From assembly GCA_023664085.1 (NCBI GenBank), contig JAMPGE010000009.1:1-56165 (forward strand): a DNA stretch of 56,165 nt. Direction: 5' to 3'. The notes under the pieces are model-generated. The model was not told the origin of the DNA and ran no database searches. It saw nothing but the letters and a program-made list of their open reading frames with translations. The stretch is from Muribaculum sp. GTDB lineage: Bacteria; Bacteroidota; Bacteroidia; Bacteroidales; Muribaculaceae. The position numbers were made by a program, and so were the translations under genes. Position 1 is the first letter of the stretch; each line of letters begins with the position of its first letter. Shown here piece after piece: positions 25,906-34,999 of this stretch.

Positions 25906-27732
25906 ATGAAGAAATTTTCTACACTTCTGGCTCTTGCAGGATTTATTACACCTGCTTTTGCCGCGGTGGATTCGTTTTCCTTTGATTTCTCTTCGGGTGC
26001 ACCGACCGACGGTGTTACTGTTGTGAATACTGCGGAATTAACGCCGAATCCCAACTACTACACCCAAAGAAATTTCACCTTTCAGTCCGGTTGGTACAAT
26101 CAGGCCGTTATTGCTGACAACGGCACCGTAAAAGAGGGTGTTAATTGCTTTGTCACTCTTTCTCGATTTGCTGAAGATGCGGTGCCCGATGCCCGGCTGC
26201 TTATGCCCGAACTTCACGTAGGGGAAGGCACATGGTTGTCTTGGACTGCAAAATCCATCAGTTATAATGCACCCGAGAAATACTCAGTGTGCATTCGCAC
26301 CACTGACTCTGATGAGTTCACTCCTCTCGCACAAATAGAGAAGGAAGAATATTTCTTCCACACACACGCAATTTCTTTGGCGGAATATGCCGGGAAAGAT
26401 GTGCAGATAGCTTTTGTAAAAGACAACAATCAAGGCTATATGCTTGCTCTCAAGAGTGTTCAGGCAGGCACTCCTGCATGGGGAGAAGTTGCCACCAACA
26501 CAGGCCATCGTTTCTTTGGCAGAGATGATGAGAAGATTCTTAACTTTACAATTACCAATTTCGGTGGTAATGGATCCTCAGAGCTTGCGGCTTTGAAGGT
26601 GGTCGACTCTAAAAATCCTGAAAATATACTTGGCAACGTAGCGGTGGAATCCCCTCTTGAAATAAACGATCCCCGGAAATTCTCAATAGATTTTGATCTG
26701 GAGGAAGGCACTACACTTAAGTACAATCTTATTGCTGTATATGCCGATGGCAAAGAGTCTCAGCTTCTTGAAGATTATATCAACGTAGCACGTTTCCGTA
26801 GGCTGGCTCTCATCGAAAAACTAACCGGCACCTGGTGCACCGCATGTCCCAACGTGAACTATGTGTCTCACTATTACCAGCATCTTCTCGGCAAAGACGC
26901 CGTATATCTTGAGACTCACTCCAGCCATGGATCTTCTGATCTGAATGGATACGACGATTACTACATGCCGATTCTTTACTGTCTGGGCGGCGACATTCCG
27001 GCTCTAACAATCAACCGTGGAGAGGCACAGAATTCCATCAAACCTCAGGATCATACTATTTATGAAGCGGCTATGCAATCTACATGCACCGCGCAGGTCA
27101 CACCCGAAATAATCTCCTACGACGGTGAAAATCTAAAAGTCAAAGCCACTTTCATCTCTTCCGAGACTATTGACAATAGTGATGACTCCCGTCGCGCGGT
27201 ATTTGTGATAAGTGAAGGTCTCGTACCCCTTAATCCAGATTACAACCCGCAGACTTCACGTGGTGTAGGCACTTCCATGTATTATGGTGAAGACAATTTC
27301 CTTCCCTCTCCGTATCCCAAGGAGATTACCGTCTTCCATGATCTTACCCGGTATTCTTCCCAAGGAGGAGCTTCTGGTATCCCCTCTTCTCTTCCCCAGA
27401 TTATCGAAGCCGAGACGCCTTATGTAGTGGAATGGGAATGTGAAATCCCTCAAACCGTTCTTAATCCGGAAGATCTGCGTCTCACCGTGGAAATGGTTAA
27501 ATTCACTACAAACAAGGGAACAGCTCCCGCCACTGTCTATAATGCCGCCGTGCTGCCATTGGTTAAAACCAATGAATCAGGCATTGGCACCGTCGAAGCC
27601 ACCGATACCAATCTATTTACCGTATACAATGTGCAAGGCATCTGCATCCAGCGCAACGTCCGTTATGATGAACTCCAGGCCCTTCCTTCCGGCCTTTATA
27701 TAATAAATGGAAAGAAGACAATGATAAGATAA
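25906..27732 (+). CDS. secreted Omp28-like protein with CxxC and T9SS-like C-terminus
   Basis: The 608-residue protein has a signal peptide (about 1-19, ending AFA). Residues about 20-195 look like a jelly-roll or choice-of-anchor J-type domain, with AIADNGTVKEGVNCFVTL-style strands and the ending GYMLALKSVQAG. A beta-sandwich region follows. From about 300 an Omp28/thioredoxin-like domain carries CTAC in EKLTGTWCTACPN. The last 36 residues (VYNVQGICIQRNVRYDELQ then LPSGLYIINGKKTMIR) look like a type IX secretion type A sorting tail, which would send it to the surface and then be cleaved. It is a single gene with its own promoter; the function is unknown. Confidence 0.78.
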   Translation: MKKFSTLLALAGFITPAFAAVDSFSFDFSSGAPTDGVTVVNTAELTPNPNYYTQRNFTFQSGWYNQAVIADNGTVKEGVNCFVTLSRFAEDAVPDARLLMPELHVGEGTWLSWTAKSISYNAPEKYSVCIRTTDSDEFTPLAQIEKEEYFFHTHAISLAEYAGKDVQIAFVKDNNQGYMLALKSVQAGTPAWGEVATNTGHRFFGRDDEKILNFTITNFGGNGSSELAALKVVDSKNPENILGNVAVESPLEINDPRKFSIDFDLEEGTTLKYNLIAVYADGKESQLLEDYINVARFRRLALIEKLTGTWCTACPNVNYVSHYYQHLLGKDAVYLETHSSHGSSDLNGYDDYYMPILYCLGGDIPALTINRGEAQNSIKPQDHTIYEAAMQSTCTAQVTPEIISYDGENLKVKATFISSETIDNSDDSRRAVFVISEGLVPLNPDYNPQTSRGVGTSMYYGEDNFLPSPYPKEITVFHDLTRYSSQGGASGIPSSLPQIIEAETPYVVEWECEIPQTVLNPEDLRLTVEMVKFTTNKGTAPATVYNAAVLPLVKTNESGIGTVEATDTNLFTVYNVQGICIQRNVRYDELQALPSGLYIINGKKTMIR

Positions 27733-27762
27733 ATCTTTAGGTAGTTGATAAAAATTAATAAC

Positions 27763-27827
27763 TGAGTCCACTCTAAAAAGTCGATTTTGTCATTTCACTG
27801 CAAAATCGACTTTTTAGAGTGGACTCA
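27763..27827. repeat. perfect 27-bp inverted repeat
   Basis: Arms at 27763-27789 and 27801-27827 are perfectly complementary over 27 bp, around an 11-base loop. Each outer end reads TGAGTCCACTCTAAAAAGT. It lies between convergent genes and could act as a two-way terminator, but it is much longer than needed. The ends resemble insertion-sequence termini, so a relic of two abutting element ends is possible. No flanking target duplication was found. Confidence 0.7.
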
Positions 27828-27841
27828 ATAAAGTAATAAAA

Positions 27842-27872
27842 AAAACGTCCGGTTGAAATAACCGGACGTTTT
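27842..27872. terminator. bidirectional terminator between the Omp28-like gene and tamB
   Basis: AAAACGTCCGGTT (27842-27854) pairs perfectly with AACCGGACGTTTT (27860-27872) around GAAAT. A-run and T-run on the two sides let it work in both directions. Confidence 0.9.
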
Positions 27873-27902
27873 CTTAGTTTCTGTTCGTTTATGATATGCG
27901 GG

Positions 27903-30900
27903 TTAGTTGTGGGATATTGAGTCCGCAGTCTCCGGAGCCGGAGTGGATTTACGTCTGCGCAGGAAGCTGAAGGGATTGTCAAATTCTTTACGGTAGATTA
28001 TACCTAATCCCTGAGTGGTGAGGGCTGATCTCAAATAGTAGTTCTGATCATTAAAGTGATTGTATGCCTTAAGTCGTAGATTGCCGTTTGCATTCAGCAG
28101 ATATTCTATATCGAAATCGCCGACAAATGTAGTGCTGCTGGTGCTTCTGTCGCGATAACCAAAATTGCCGTTGATAAGAAGGCGGTTATTATGTAATTGC
28201 GATGAAAGCGCTATGTCCACCTCAAGATCGGAGAAGTCTCCTTTATCACTGCGGAGCGATGGCATGAGATTAACCTTGTCGGTGAGTTGGCCAAGCATAT
28301 TCGATAATTGAGAGGAAAGTGTAGACGATGCCACACTTGCCCATTCGCCGCCATTACTGCTCATTCCCATATATTCAGGCGTATAGAATCTATTGAGGGC
28401 AAGAAGGTAAATGATTTGTTGGCTCATCATATCCTCCGTGGAGATAATACTGCGCACTTTTCGGGCGGTCTCTTCAGTAAGTGTGGGCAGATCAATATCA
28501 AAGGTCACATTCGGACGGGTCATATCTCCTGTTACGTTTAATAGTGCATCCACCGGCACGTTTGTGCGGTTCAGTTCCTTATCAGTGGCAAAGCTCTTAT
28601 CAAGATCGGTAAGGTTGGTATTCACCCTATAGGCGGCTGAAATATTAAGATTGGCATCAAGGGGATCTCCGGTGAACGTGATGGAACTTCCGGGTTTTAT
28701 CGTAAAATCTTTCAATATAAGGTCCTGCAGGGTGAAATTATATGTGCCCCGATCAAGCGTGTATTTGCCAAACATGGTCATCTCGTCATCGGAGCTGCTA
28801 TAGCCGATATTGATATTTCCGTTGCCACGCGCTGTGATCTTGTCGCCACCTGCCGGATCCATTACAATGGTAAGAGCTGCCTCGGGAGTAGCCTGGACCC
28901 TCAGATCCATCTCAAAAATGGTGGGAGGGCCATCCTGCTGAGCCGACTTCTTTTTAAATCTTTCAAGGAATTCTTCTTCTTCAGTTTTTGGACGTATGGC
29001 ATCTTCCAAGGCCTTACGTTTATCGGAAAAAGTTAAAAACTGATAGTCTCCGGCATCCTGACGGTTATTGAGTACGAAGGTGAAAGTACTGTTGCGTTGA
29101 GTGGTCATATCCGCGCTAATGCTTACGTAACCGGGTCTGCCGATTATGCTTCCGGTGCCGTTGCCGAAGATTGTGCCGTACCAATCCGGGTTAAGTCTTG
29201 GATTCGTGTCGTAGAGAAGGAAATTCTCCACTTTCGTCAGTCGGAAATTAAAGGAAGGTTCATGAAAATAATCGTGGGTGAGATCTCCTCCAAGCACCGC
29301 TGTATGTCCGTATTTATCATATAGTTTAAACTCAGGGATATGGATATGTCCCGGGTCAATAATTACCGAATCGGAACCTGAGTAGGTTACGTTGGTGAAT
29401 CCGAGTTTAATACTTACTGTATCGGCAAATACCCGTCCCTTCAAATCTATGTCCTTAAACGTACCGTATAATAGGGCCCTGCCGGATGCCCGCCCTTCGA
29501 ATTTATCGGCAAAAGCTGCCATAAAGGGCTGAAGAAACGCTACATTGACTTTATCCGTATTGAAATCGAACGAAAGAGAATCTCGCGTTGCCCATATTCC
29601 ACCCTTCATATCTACGGTCTGCCTTTTGCCTTCCTTGATAAGAGCGTCTATTGTAATGCATTTTTCATTGTTGTCCCAATGACTTGATATATCGCCGTCG
29701 CCGAGTACCGCGCCGTTGTATGCCAAATCCTTTACCATGAGTTTTCGGGTAAACGCCACCGGTGTGCCGGATAGCAATTGGCTTGCTTCCACTTCTCCGG
29801 AAGCGTATCCTCCGAAATTTACAAAGTTAATGTTCAGTGTGTCGAAAATATAACTTAAATCTATATTGGCAAGACCCACCTTCACAGCATCGTCTGCAGA
29901 GGGCCCGGCCACTCCGGATATATTCACGAATTGATTGTCATGATGCACGTTGAATCCTTTTACTTCTATGATCCTGTCGCGATAAGAGATATCGGAGGAA
30001 TCAATTTTCCATTCTGCCTTGTTTAAAAAGCAGCTCGAAGGAAATATGTGCAGGCTCGCTTCAATATTTTTGCCTGACAATGTGCGGTTTACTGTAGCAC
30101 CCATCTGTAGGCTTCCATTGAAGCTTGTATTGAGAGAGCGGTTGAACCACGTGGTAAGCAGCATTTGGTTACCATTCTGTGTAAGATCGATATCAAGCTT
30201 GAGATCCCCTTTTTTTGTCGGATAGGTTGTGCCGGCTATCACTTGCGCTCGTTTGCCGCCTTCTTCGATGTCAATGTTTAGCGAAGTATTGCGAATCAAT
30301 TTATCCCGCCCCTGCACCATGTATGGTATTTCAGTTGCAAGAGTAAAGCTTCCGGGTTCTCCGTTTATTTCTCCACTTATTGTCACGTCATTATACCATT
30401 CCACCGGAAGATTAAGCCATTCCGTCAAGGTTGAGTTGTCTCTTACTGTGATCAGATATTTTAGGTTGGCCGGTGTTTGCCAGTTTGATTTTGGTGGATT
30501 TACAAGTTCGGGCTGCAATTGCGCCAACATTCCCTGCATCAATGCCGGCATGGCAGATGGCGTGAATTCCCCCCTTATGTCAATGTCTGCAAAATCGGAC
30601 CTTAAAGTTAGTTCGTGATAGTTATCATCTTCAATATTGGATTGGATGTTTAGATTACGAAGGCTTACGCTTCCTTTTGATCCTCCCGTTGCACTGAAAT
30701 CCTGCAGGGAAACATACCCTGTGAGATTGTCGGCGCTGTCTCCTGTTACGTCCATTTCCAATTTTCCGTTTAGTTCATAGCCATTTAATTTCCCCACATT
30801 GATGAATTCCGAAGGTGTAAAATGACGCAATTCAGACTGAGCTATGAGATGAGAATCCTTGCCTTCCAAATTCATCAATCCGTCAAAAACAACTCCGCAA

Positions 30901-32435
30901 TAGGGATCGTCAACAAAAATATGCGCATTATACAGATTTCCGGACTTCTCTGCGTTGGCGGAAATATTGGTTATAGTGCCACCGTTATATTCTACCGTCG
31001 GTACGTTCAGTGCTACCTTACCGTTAAGATCTTTTCCCTTTAGGTTTAGGTTTCCGTCCATATTAAGGACTATCATTCCCAGTTTGCTTTCATTCAAAAT
31101 TTTACCAAGCTGAATTCCATCAGAAGACAGCTTACCGGAAGCGACAATATCGTGAAAATTGCATGATACGGAAGCCTCTGTGTCAAGATTTAAATTCCCC
31201 AGAGAAGTTTCCAGTAGACCTTTTACTCCGAAAAGACCGGCCTCTAAATCGGCATGTCCTTCAAGGTTAATGTTTACGTCGCCGACGCGGCTTAAAATAT
31301 CCTTCACTCCTTTGGAGACCGCAGGGAATGCCGTCATACTTTTGGCTATGAATTCTGATGAAGCTTTCAACCGAAATTTCTTTAAGTCTGCTTTAAGTTT
31401 ATTCGGTTTTGACACATCACGAAACAAACCTCCTGAATTTAGATATAGTCCCCCGCCAGTTTCCCGAAGGGTCAGTTCGCGAATGTTGATATCCGTAAGG
31501 TTGCCTCCGGCATCCAGTGTGATTATGACCGGAGTCCTGAAGTTTTCAAGCGGTGGATAAAAAGCTGAAAAGTCTGAAGGTGTCACTTTATTTTCCATCA
31601 GTTCTATCTCATGATCTCCCGTATAGATCACTGCCGCAATGTCTTTAAAGCTATCAAACTTAAGGTAAATGTCGGACGGGCGGATATCGCTTCCGGGAAG
31701 TTTCACCACCAGATCCTGAATGGTCAGACTTTTGTTTGTGATTCTTGATTTGCAGCTGAGATTTTCAAGTGTGAATTTTTCGGGCAGTTCGAATGCAAGT
31801 CTGCGAAGATCTACGGTGAAATCATCGTTTTTTAATTCCGGAAGCTGGGCGTCCGCGCTAAGATTTTCCACACGTATATGGTTGAAATCTATACGTCGGC
31901 TATCGGAATTCTTCACAAGCCATCTCTTGTCGTAGCTTAGTGCCGCACGTCGTACTACTATATTTCTGATTTTAAGATCAAATTTTGTAGGCGGCTTGGA
32001 TTTGTCTTTGGGAGCCAAAGCGTCTATCAGGAATTGAATATTGATTTTGCTATCGGCGGTCTGTTGCCATAGCCGTACATCGGCATCTATCAATTCCGCA
32101 TAAGTCACCTCTATCCTGCCGTGGCGCAAGAAACGCCATAAGTCGATACCGGCGCCAAGTTTTCCTGCGACAATACATTTTCGTCCCTGCGGATCGGACA
32201 AAGCGACGTTATTAAGCACGAGTTCATTGAAGGGATAAATGCTGAGGTTTTGTATGGTGAGCTGACCCCCAAGAAACTTTGACAGTTCGGTCTCGGCAAT
32301 ACTTCGTATCTTATCCTGCACGGGAGTCATGCTCAGAAGTATATATGCAAGCGCATAAAGTCCCGCTACGGCCACTACCGCCGAAAACAGGAGACTACGT
32401 ACCACCTTATATATTGATTTAAACTTTACCCGCAT
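27903..32435 (-). CDS. TamB-family translocation and assembly protein (DUF490)
   Basis: A 1510-residue AsmA/TamB-type envelope protein from ATG 32435. One N-terminal membrane helix (about residues 13-33, LLFSAVVAVAGLYALAYILL) is followed by an AsmA-like N region. A very long repetitive beta structure follows, of the kind that forms a lipid-conducting groove. The C-terminal TamB/DUF490 domain (about 1050-1500) includes GTYNFTLQDLILKDFTI and GDPLDANLNISAAY. The family bridges the inner and outer membranes for phospholipid transport or outer-membrane protein assembly. The start overlaps the end of the upstream SGNH-like gene by 17 bases, suggesting translational coupling; a further upstream Met at 32480 would overlap by 62. 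No TamA-like barrel is adjacent. Confidence 0.9.
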   Translation of the reverse strand: MRVKFKSIYKVVRSLLFSAVVAVAGLYALAYILLSMTPVQDKIRSIAETELSKFLGGQLTIQNLSIYPFNELVLNNVALSDPQGRKCIVAGKLGAGIDLWRFLRHGRIEVTYAELIDADVRLWQQTADSKINIQFLIDALAPKDKSKPPTKFDLKIRNIVVRRAALSYDKRWLVKNSDSRRIDFNHIRVENLSADAQLPELKNDDFTVDLRRLAFELPEKFTLENLSCKSRITNKSLTIQDLVVKLPGSDIRPSDIYLKFDSFKDIAAVIYTGDHEIELMENKVTPSDFSAFYPPLENFRTPVIITLDAGGNLTDINIRELTLRETGGGLYLNSGGLFRDVSKPNKLKADLKKFRLKASSEFIAKSMTAFPAVSKGVKDILSRVGDVNINLEGHADLEAGLFGVKGLLETSLGNLNLDTEASVSCNFHDIVASGKLSSDGIQLGKILNESKLGMIVLNMDGNLNLKGKDLNGKVALNVPTVEYNGGTITNISANAEKSGNLYNAHIFVDDPYCGVVFDGLMNLEGKDSHLIAQSELRHFTPSEFINVGKLNGYELNGKLEMDVTGDSADNLTGYVSLQDFSATGGSKGSVSLRNLNIQSNIEDDNYHELTLRSDFADIDIRGEFTPSAMPALMQGMLAQLQPELVNPPKSNWQTPANLKYLITVRDNSTLTEWLNLPVEWYNDVTISGEINGEPGSFTLATEIPYMVQGRDKLIRNTSLNIDIEEGGKRAQVIAGTTYPTKKGDLKLDIDLTQNGNQMLLTTWFNRSLNTSFNGSLQMGATVNRTLSGKNIEASLHIFPSSCFLNKAEWKIDSSDISYRDRIIEVKGFNVHHDNQFVNISGVAGPSADDAVKVGLANIDLSYIFDTLNINFVNFGGYASGEVEASQLLSGTPVAFTRKLMVKDLAYNGAVLGDGDISSHWDNNEKCITIDALIKEGKRQTVDMKGGIWATRDSLSFDFNTDKVNVAFLQPFMAAFADKFEGRASGRALLYGTFKDIDLKGRVFADTVSIKLGFTNVTYSGSDSVIIDPGHIHIPEFKLYDKYGHTAVLGGDLTHDYFHEPSFNFRLTKVENFLLYDTNPRLNPDWYGTIFGNGTGSIIGRPGYVSISADMTTQRNSTFTFVLNNRQDAGDYQFLTFSDKRKALEDAIRPKTEEEEFLERFKKKSAQQDGPPTIFEMDLRVQATPEAALTIVMDPAGGDKITARGNGNINIGYSSSDDEMTMFGKYTLDRGTYNFTLQDLILKDFTIKPGSSITFTGDPLDANLNISAAYRVNTNLTDLDKSFATDKELNRTNVPVDALLNVTGDMTRPNVTFDIDLPTLTEETARKVRSIISTEDMMSQQIIYLLALNRFYTPEYMGMSSNGGEWASVASSTLSSQLSNMLGQLTDKVNLMPSLRSDKGDFSDLEVDIALSSQLHNNRLLINGNFGYRDRSTSSTTFVGDFDIEYLLNANGNLRLKAYNHFNDQNYYLRSALTTQGLGIIYRKEFDNPFSFLRRRKSTPAPETADSISHN

Positions 32436-33393
32436 TCTTCCTTTCTTTATTGGATTTATCCTGTGGCTTTCGTTTCTCAAGGTATTTCAAATAGCTCACA
32501 ATCTCTTTGGTTACGATTTTCTGGCCTTTTATATTCACGTGGTGTGGATCGAAAAAGATCGTACTGTCTTTCCCAAGACTGGAGGGAAACTCCAGAAAAT
32601 GAATCTTTGGGTTGACCTGGGAATAACGTCTGAAAATCTGAAGCGTTGTGTCATACTCGGGTCCCAACGTTTTTCTAAATTCCTCACTTATGGGTGGATT
32701 GACCAGTATTAATTCCAATCCTCTACCCGAGGCGTATTCCATCGTTCGATCAAACGCGGCAAGCATATCTTCATCTATAGTCAAAGTGTTGTCTACGGAT
32801 TGATCCTGAAGGCTCTTTATATATGCACTAGGACTGAACACCTCCTCTTTAGAGAAATTGTGCTTTCCGATCAATCCCCTTAATGCATCATATATCACGT
32901 CTTGATTTTGAAATCTGGTAGTCTTTATAAGTTTTCGCAGATAGAAGTCAATACCATCGGTATGAGCTTTCAAATATGCTGCTACAGTAGGATCGTCTAT
33001 AAAAGGATAAAACAATTGATATGAATTTTGGCTGATACCACTCTTTTTGAACGTGGAGAAATCCGCACAATATAATACGTATTTTATCGAATCTCCATTT
33101 TCTCCATCCACATACTGATGTATCATCATTTCCTTATCGTCGGTAGCCACCCCCATTCTGCAATATTTTGTAAACCCGCATCCAGTCTCCTCTTCTATTT
33201 GATGGGGATTGATGCCTAACTGAAAATGGCTATGACCCACAGCAAGAATTTGAGAATGCTTATCAAGACCGTAGATATTTTCAATACCTTTCTGCAAAAT
33301 GAGATATATTAGATTGTCACACACAATAAAGACGAGTATCGCACTCAGCAATATCGCGAGAAGTCGTAGGGTCCTTACAGTGGGTGTCTTCAT
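32419..33393 (-). CDS. SGNH-hydrolase-like partner of an MBOAT acyltransferase
   Basis: The protein has 324 residues with one N-terminal membrane helix (about 9-32) and a periplasmic domain. The first block reads AVGHSHFQLGINP near residue 50, in place of the usual GDS. A C-terminal DPHHVN near 284 gives the Asp-x-x-His pair expected of SGNH/DHHW-type acetyl-transfer partners. It directly follows an MBOAT gene (10-base gap). That pairing is the classic arrangement of AlgI/AlgJ- or DltB/DltD-like O-acylation of a surface glycan. The glycan is unknown, and the weak first motif means enzymatic activity is an inference. Confidence 0.7.
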   Translation of the reverse strand: MKTPTVRTLRLLAILLSAILVFIVCDNLIYLILQKGIENIYGLDKHSQILAVGHSHFQLGINPHQIEEETGCGFTKYCRMGVATDDKEMMIHQYVDGENGDSIKYVLYCADFSTFKKSGISQNSYQLFYPFIDDPTVAAYLKAHTDGIDFYLRKLIKTTRFQNQDVIYDALRGLIGKHNFSKEEVFSPSAYIKSLQDQSVDNTLTIDEDMLAAFDRTMEYASGRGLELILVNPPISEEFRKTLGPEYDTTLQIFRRYSQVNPKIHFLEFPSSLGKDSTIFFDPHHVNIKGQKIVTKEIVSYLKYLEKRKPQDKSNKERKNAGKV

Positions 33394-33403
33394 TTCTCTC
33401 TAT

Positions 33404-34831
33404 TTAAAATTGTAAGTATAAAAACATGTCGGATGAAATGCCTAACAACGTGATCATAAGCATTAACGGAACACAGACATATATGTTGGCATACAACTGC
33501 CGGTCTGTAGGTTCTGTGTCGAAATTCAGTTTCCCGTATCTCACAAGCAGTTCAAGACATCCAAAGATAGCCAATATCAAAAGGCTTAAAAAGTAGCCAA
33601 ACGTGGATAGTTCGTATTGTGGCCATCCGTGAAATTCAGTTACGATTCGGCAAATCACATTGAAAGCGTCACTGAACGCTTCCAATCTGAAAAAAATAAA
33701 GGAGATGCTAAACAATGAAAACACAACTATACACATAACTGCCTTATCAAATGATCTCCAATGTATGTCTTTTCGCTGAAGTCCAAACCAATTTTCTATA
33801 AGATAAAATATACCGTTTAAACCGCCCCATACTATGAAATTCAAAGTAACTCCGTGCCATAGACCGGACAAAACAAATATAGTCATGATATTGAAATTTC
33901 TGCGAAGCGAAGACCGGACTCTGCTGCCTCCCATCGGGAAATAGACATATTGGGTAAACCAAGAAGTCAGCGCAATGTGCCAACGGCGCCATAAATCTTT
34001 TATACTCTTAGAGAAAAATGGCTGACGGAAGTTTTTGGTAATATTGAATCCCAAGGTTTTGGCAACTCCCAAAGCCATGTCGCTATAACCGCTGAAATCA
34101 CAATACAATTGGATACTGAAAAACGCCGCCGATAGCGCCAGCGTTGTACCCTGCATAGAATCAATATCTCCGTAAGCCCAATCCACATATTGACATAGAC
34201 GATCCGCCACCACCATCTTTTTGAAAAGCCCCCAGATGAATATACAGCAACCCTGCACAATATCTCTCAACTTAGGCAAATTCATCCTGAGGATCTGTGG
34301 CAAAAGATTATGAGCCTTTTCTATCGGTCCCGACAGGATTGTCGGAAAAAAACATACAAAAAGAAGGAAATCAGCGAAATTGGGGCGATCCACTATCTTA
34401 CCTCGATACGAATCAATTGTATACGAAAGCGCCTGAAAGGTGAAAAAGGAAATGCCCACGGGTACCAAAAGCCCTTCTTCTACCTGAATATCGGTCTCAA
34501 TGCTTAAAAGCATGGCCATACTGCGAATCCATTCTATTGAATATTTAAATAGAAACAAAGGCATCAATGACAACACTGCGGATGCTCCCACTATCATCTT
34601 CCGACGCTTCATTCCCTGCTTGGAGAGAAGCAAGCCCCCAATGTAATTGACCAGAGAAACGTATACCAGTATTAGCGTAAACGGCACCGAAAAACCAGCG
34701 TAGAAAAGCAAGGATGCCACAAGCAGAATAGCGTTGCGCAAAGCAAGCCGTCTGCATATAGCACACGTAGCCAGTAAGATTACGACCACACCCGCTAAAA
34801 AGAAAACAAAAGGTATACTGTTAAAAAACAT
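33404..34831 (-). CDS. MBOAT-family O-acyltransferase
   Basis: The protein has 475 residues and about ten to twelve membrane segments. It is AlgI-like, passing an acyl group across the inner membrane to a periplasmic partner. Diagnostic segments are VPVGISFFTFQALSYTID, FCDFSGYSDMALGVAKTLG, the FRQPF...SIKDLWRRWHIALTSW region, and the catalytic histidine in LSGLWHGVTLNFIVWGG. ATG 34831 begins MFFNSIPFVFFL, the usual family start; a GTG at 34846 would add five residues. It is first in a three-gene minus-strand run with the SGNH-like protein and TamB. Confidence 0.9.
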   Translation of the reverse strand: MFFNSIPFVFFLAGVVVILLATCAICRRLALRNAILLVASLLFYAGFSVPFTLILVYVSLVNYIGGLLLSKQGMKRRKMIVGASAVLSLMPLFLFKYSIEWIRSMAMLLSIETDIQVEEGLLVPVGISFFTFQALSYTIDSYRGKIVDRPNFADFLLFVCFFPTILSGPIEKAHNLLPQILRMNLPKLRDIVQGCCIFIWGLFKKMVVADRLCQYVDWAYGDIDSMQGTTLALSAAFFSIQLYCDFSGYSDMALGVAKTLGFNITKNFRQPFFSKSIKDLWRRWHIALTSWFTQYVYFPMGGSRVRSSLRRNFNIMTIFVLSGLWHGVTLNFIVWGGLNGIFYLIENWFGLQRKDIHWRSFDKAVMCIVVFSLFSISFIFFRLEAFSDAFNVICRIVTEFHGWPQYELSTFGYFLSLLILAIFGCLELLVRYGKLNFDTEPTDRQLYANIYVCVPLMLMITLLGISSDMFLYLQF

Positions 34832-34912
34832 TATCTGAGGCTTCACTCCTTATATGGGACGCACTGTGAATACGACTCCTAAAATCACAGGAGATATAAA
34901 TTATTTCAACTG

Positions 34913-34920
34913 CAAAAATA
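34913..34920 (-). promoter_or_regulatory. -7 box of the MBOAT-SGNH-tamB run
   Basis: TATTTTTG on the minus strand matches TAnnTTTG. No TTG lies at the ideal distance, so it is weaker than others in the window. The start would be near 34907, about 75 bases before the MBOAT ATG. Confidence 0.5.
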
Positions 34921-34962
34921 CAAAATTTTGTCCATATAATACCTTCATTTCCGATTTTTTTG

Positions 34963-34970
34963 TATTTTTG
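34963..34970 (+). promoter_or_regulatory. -7 box of tsaD
   Basis: TATTTTTG matches TAnnTTTG. The start would be near 34976, about 24 bases before the tsaD ATG. The expected -33 TTG is missing. Confidence 0.55.
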
Positions 34971-34999
34971 TAGTTTGGAATAAGAACACTTCTTTAATC

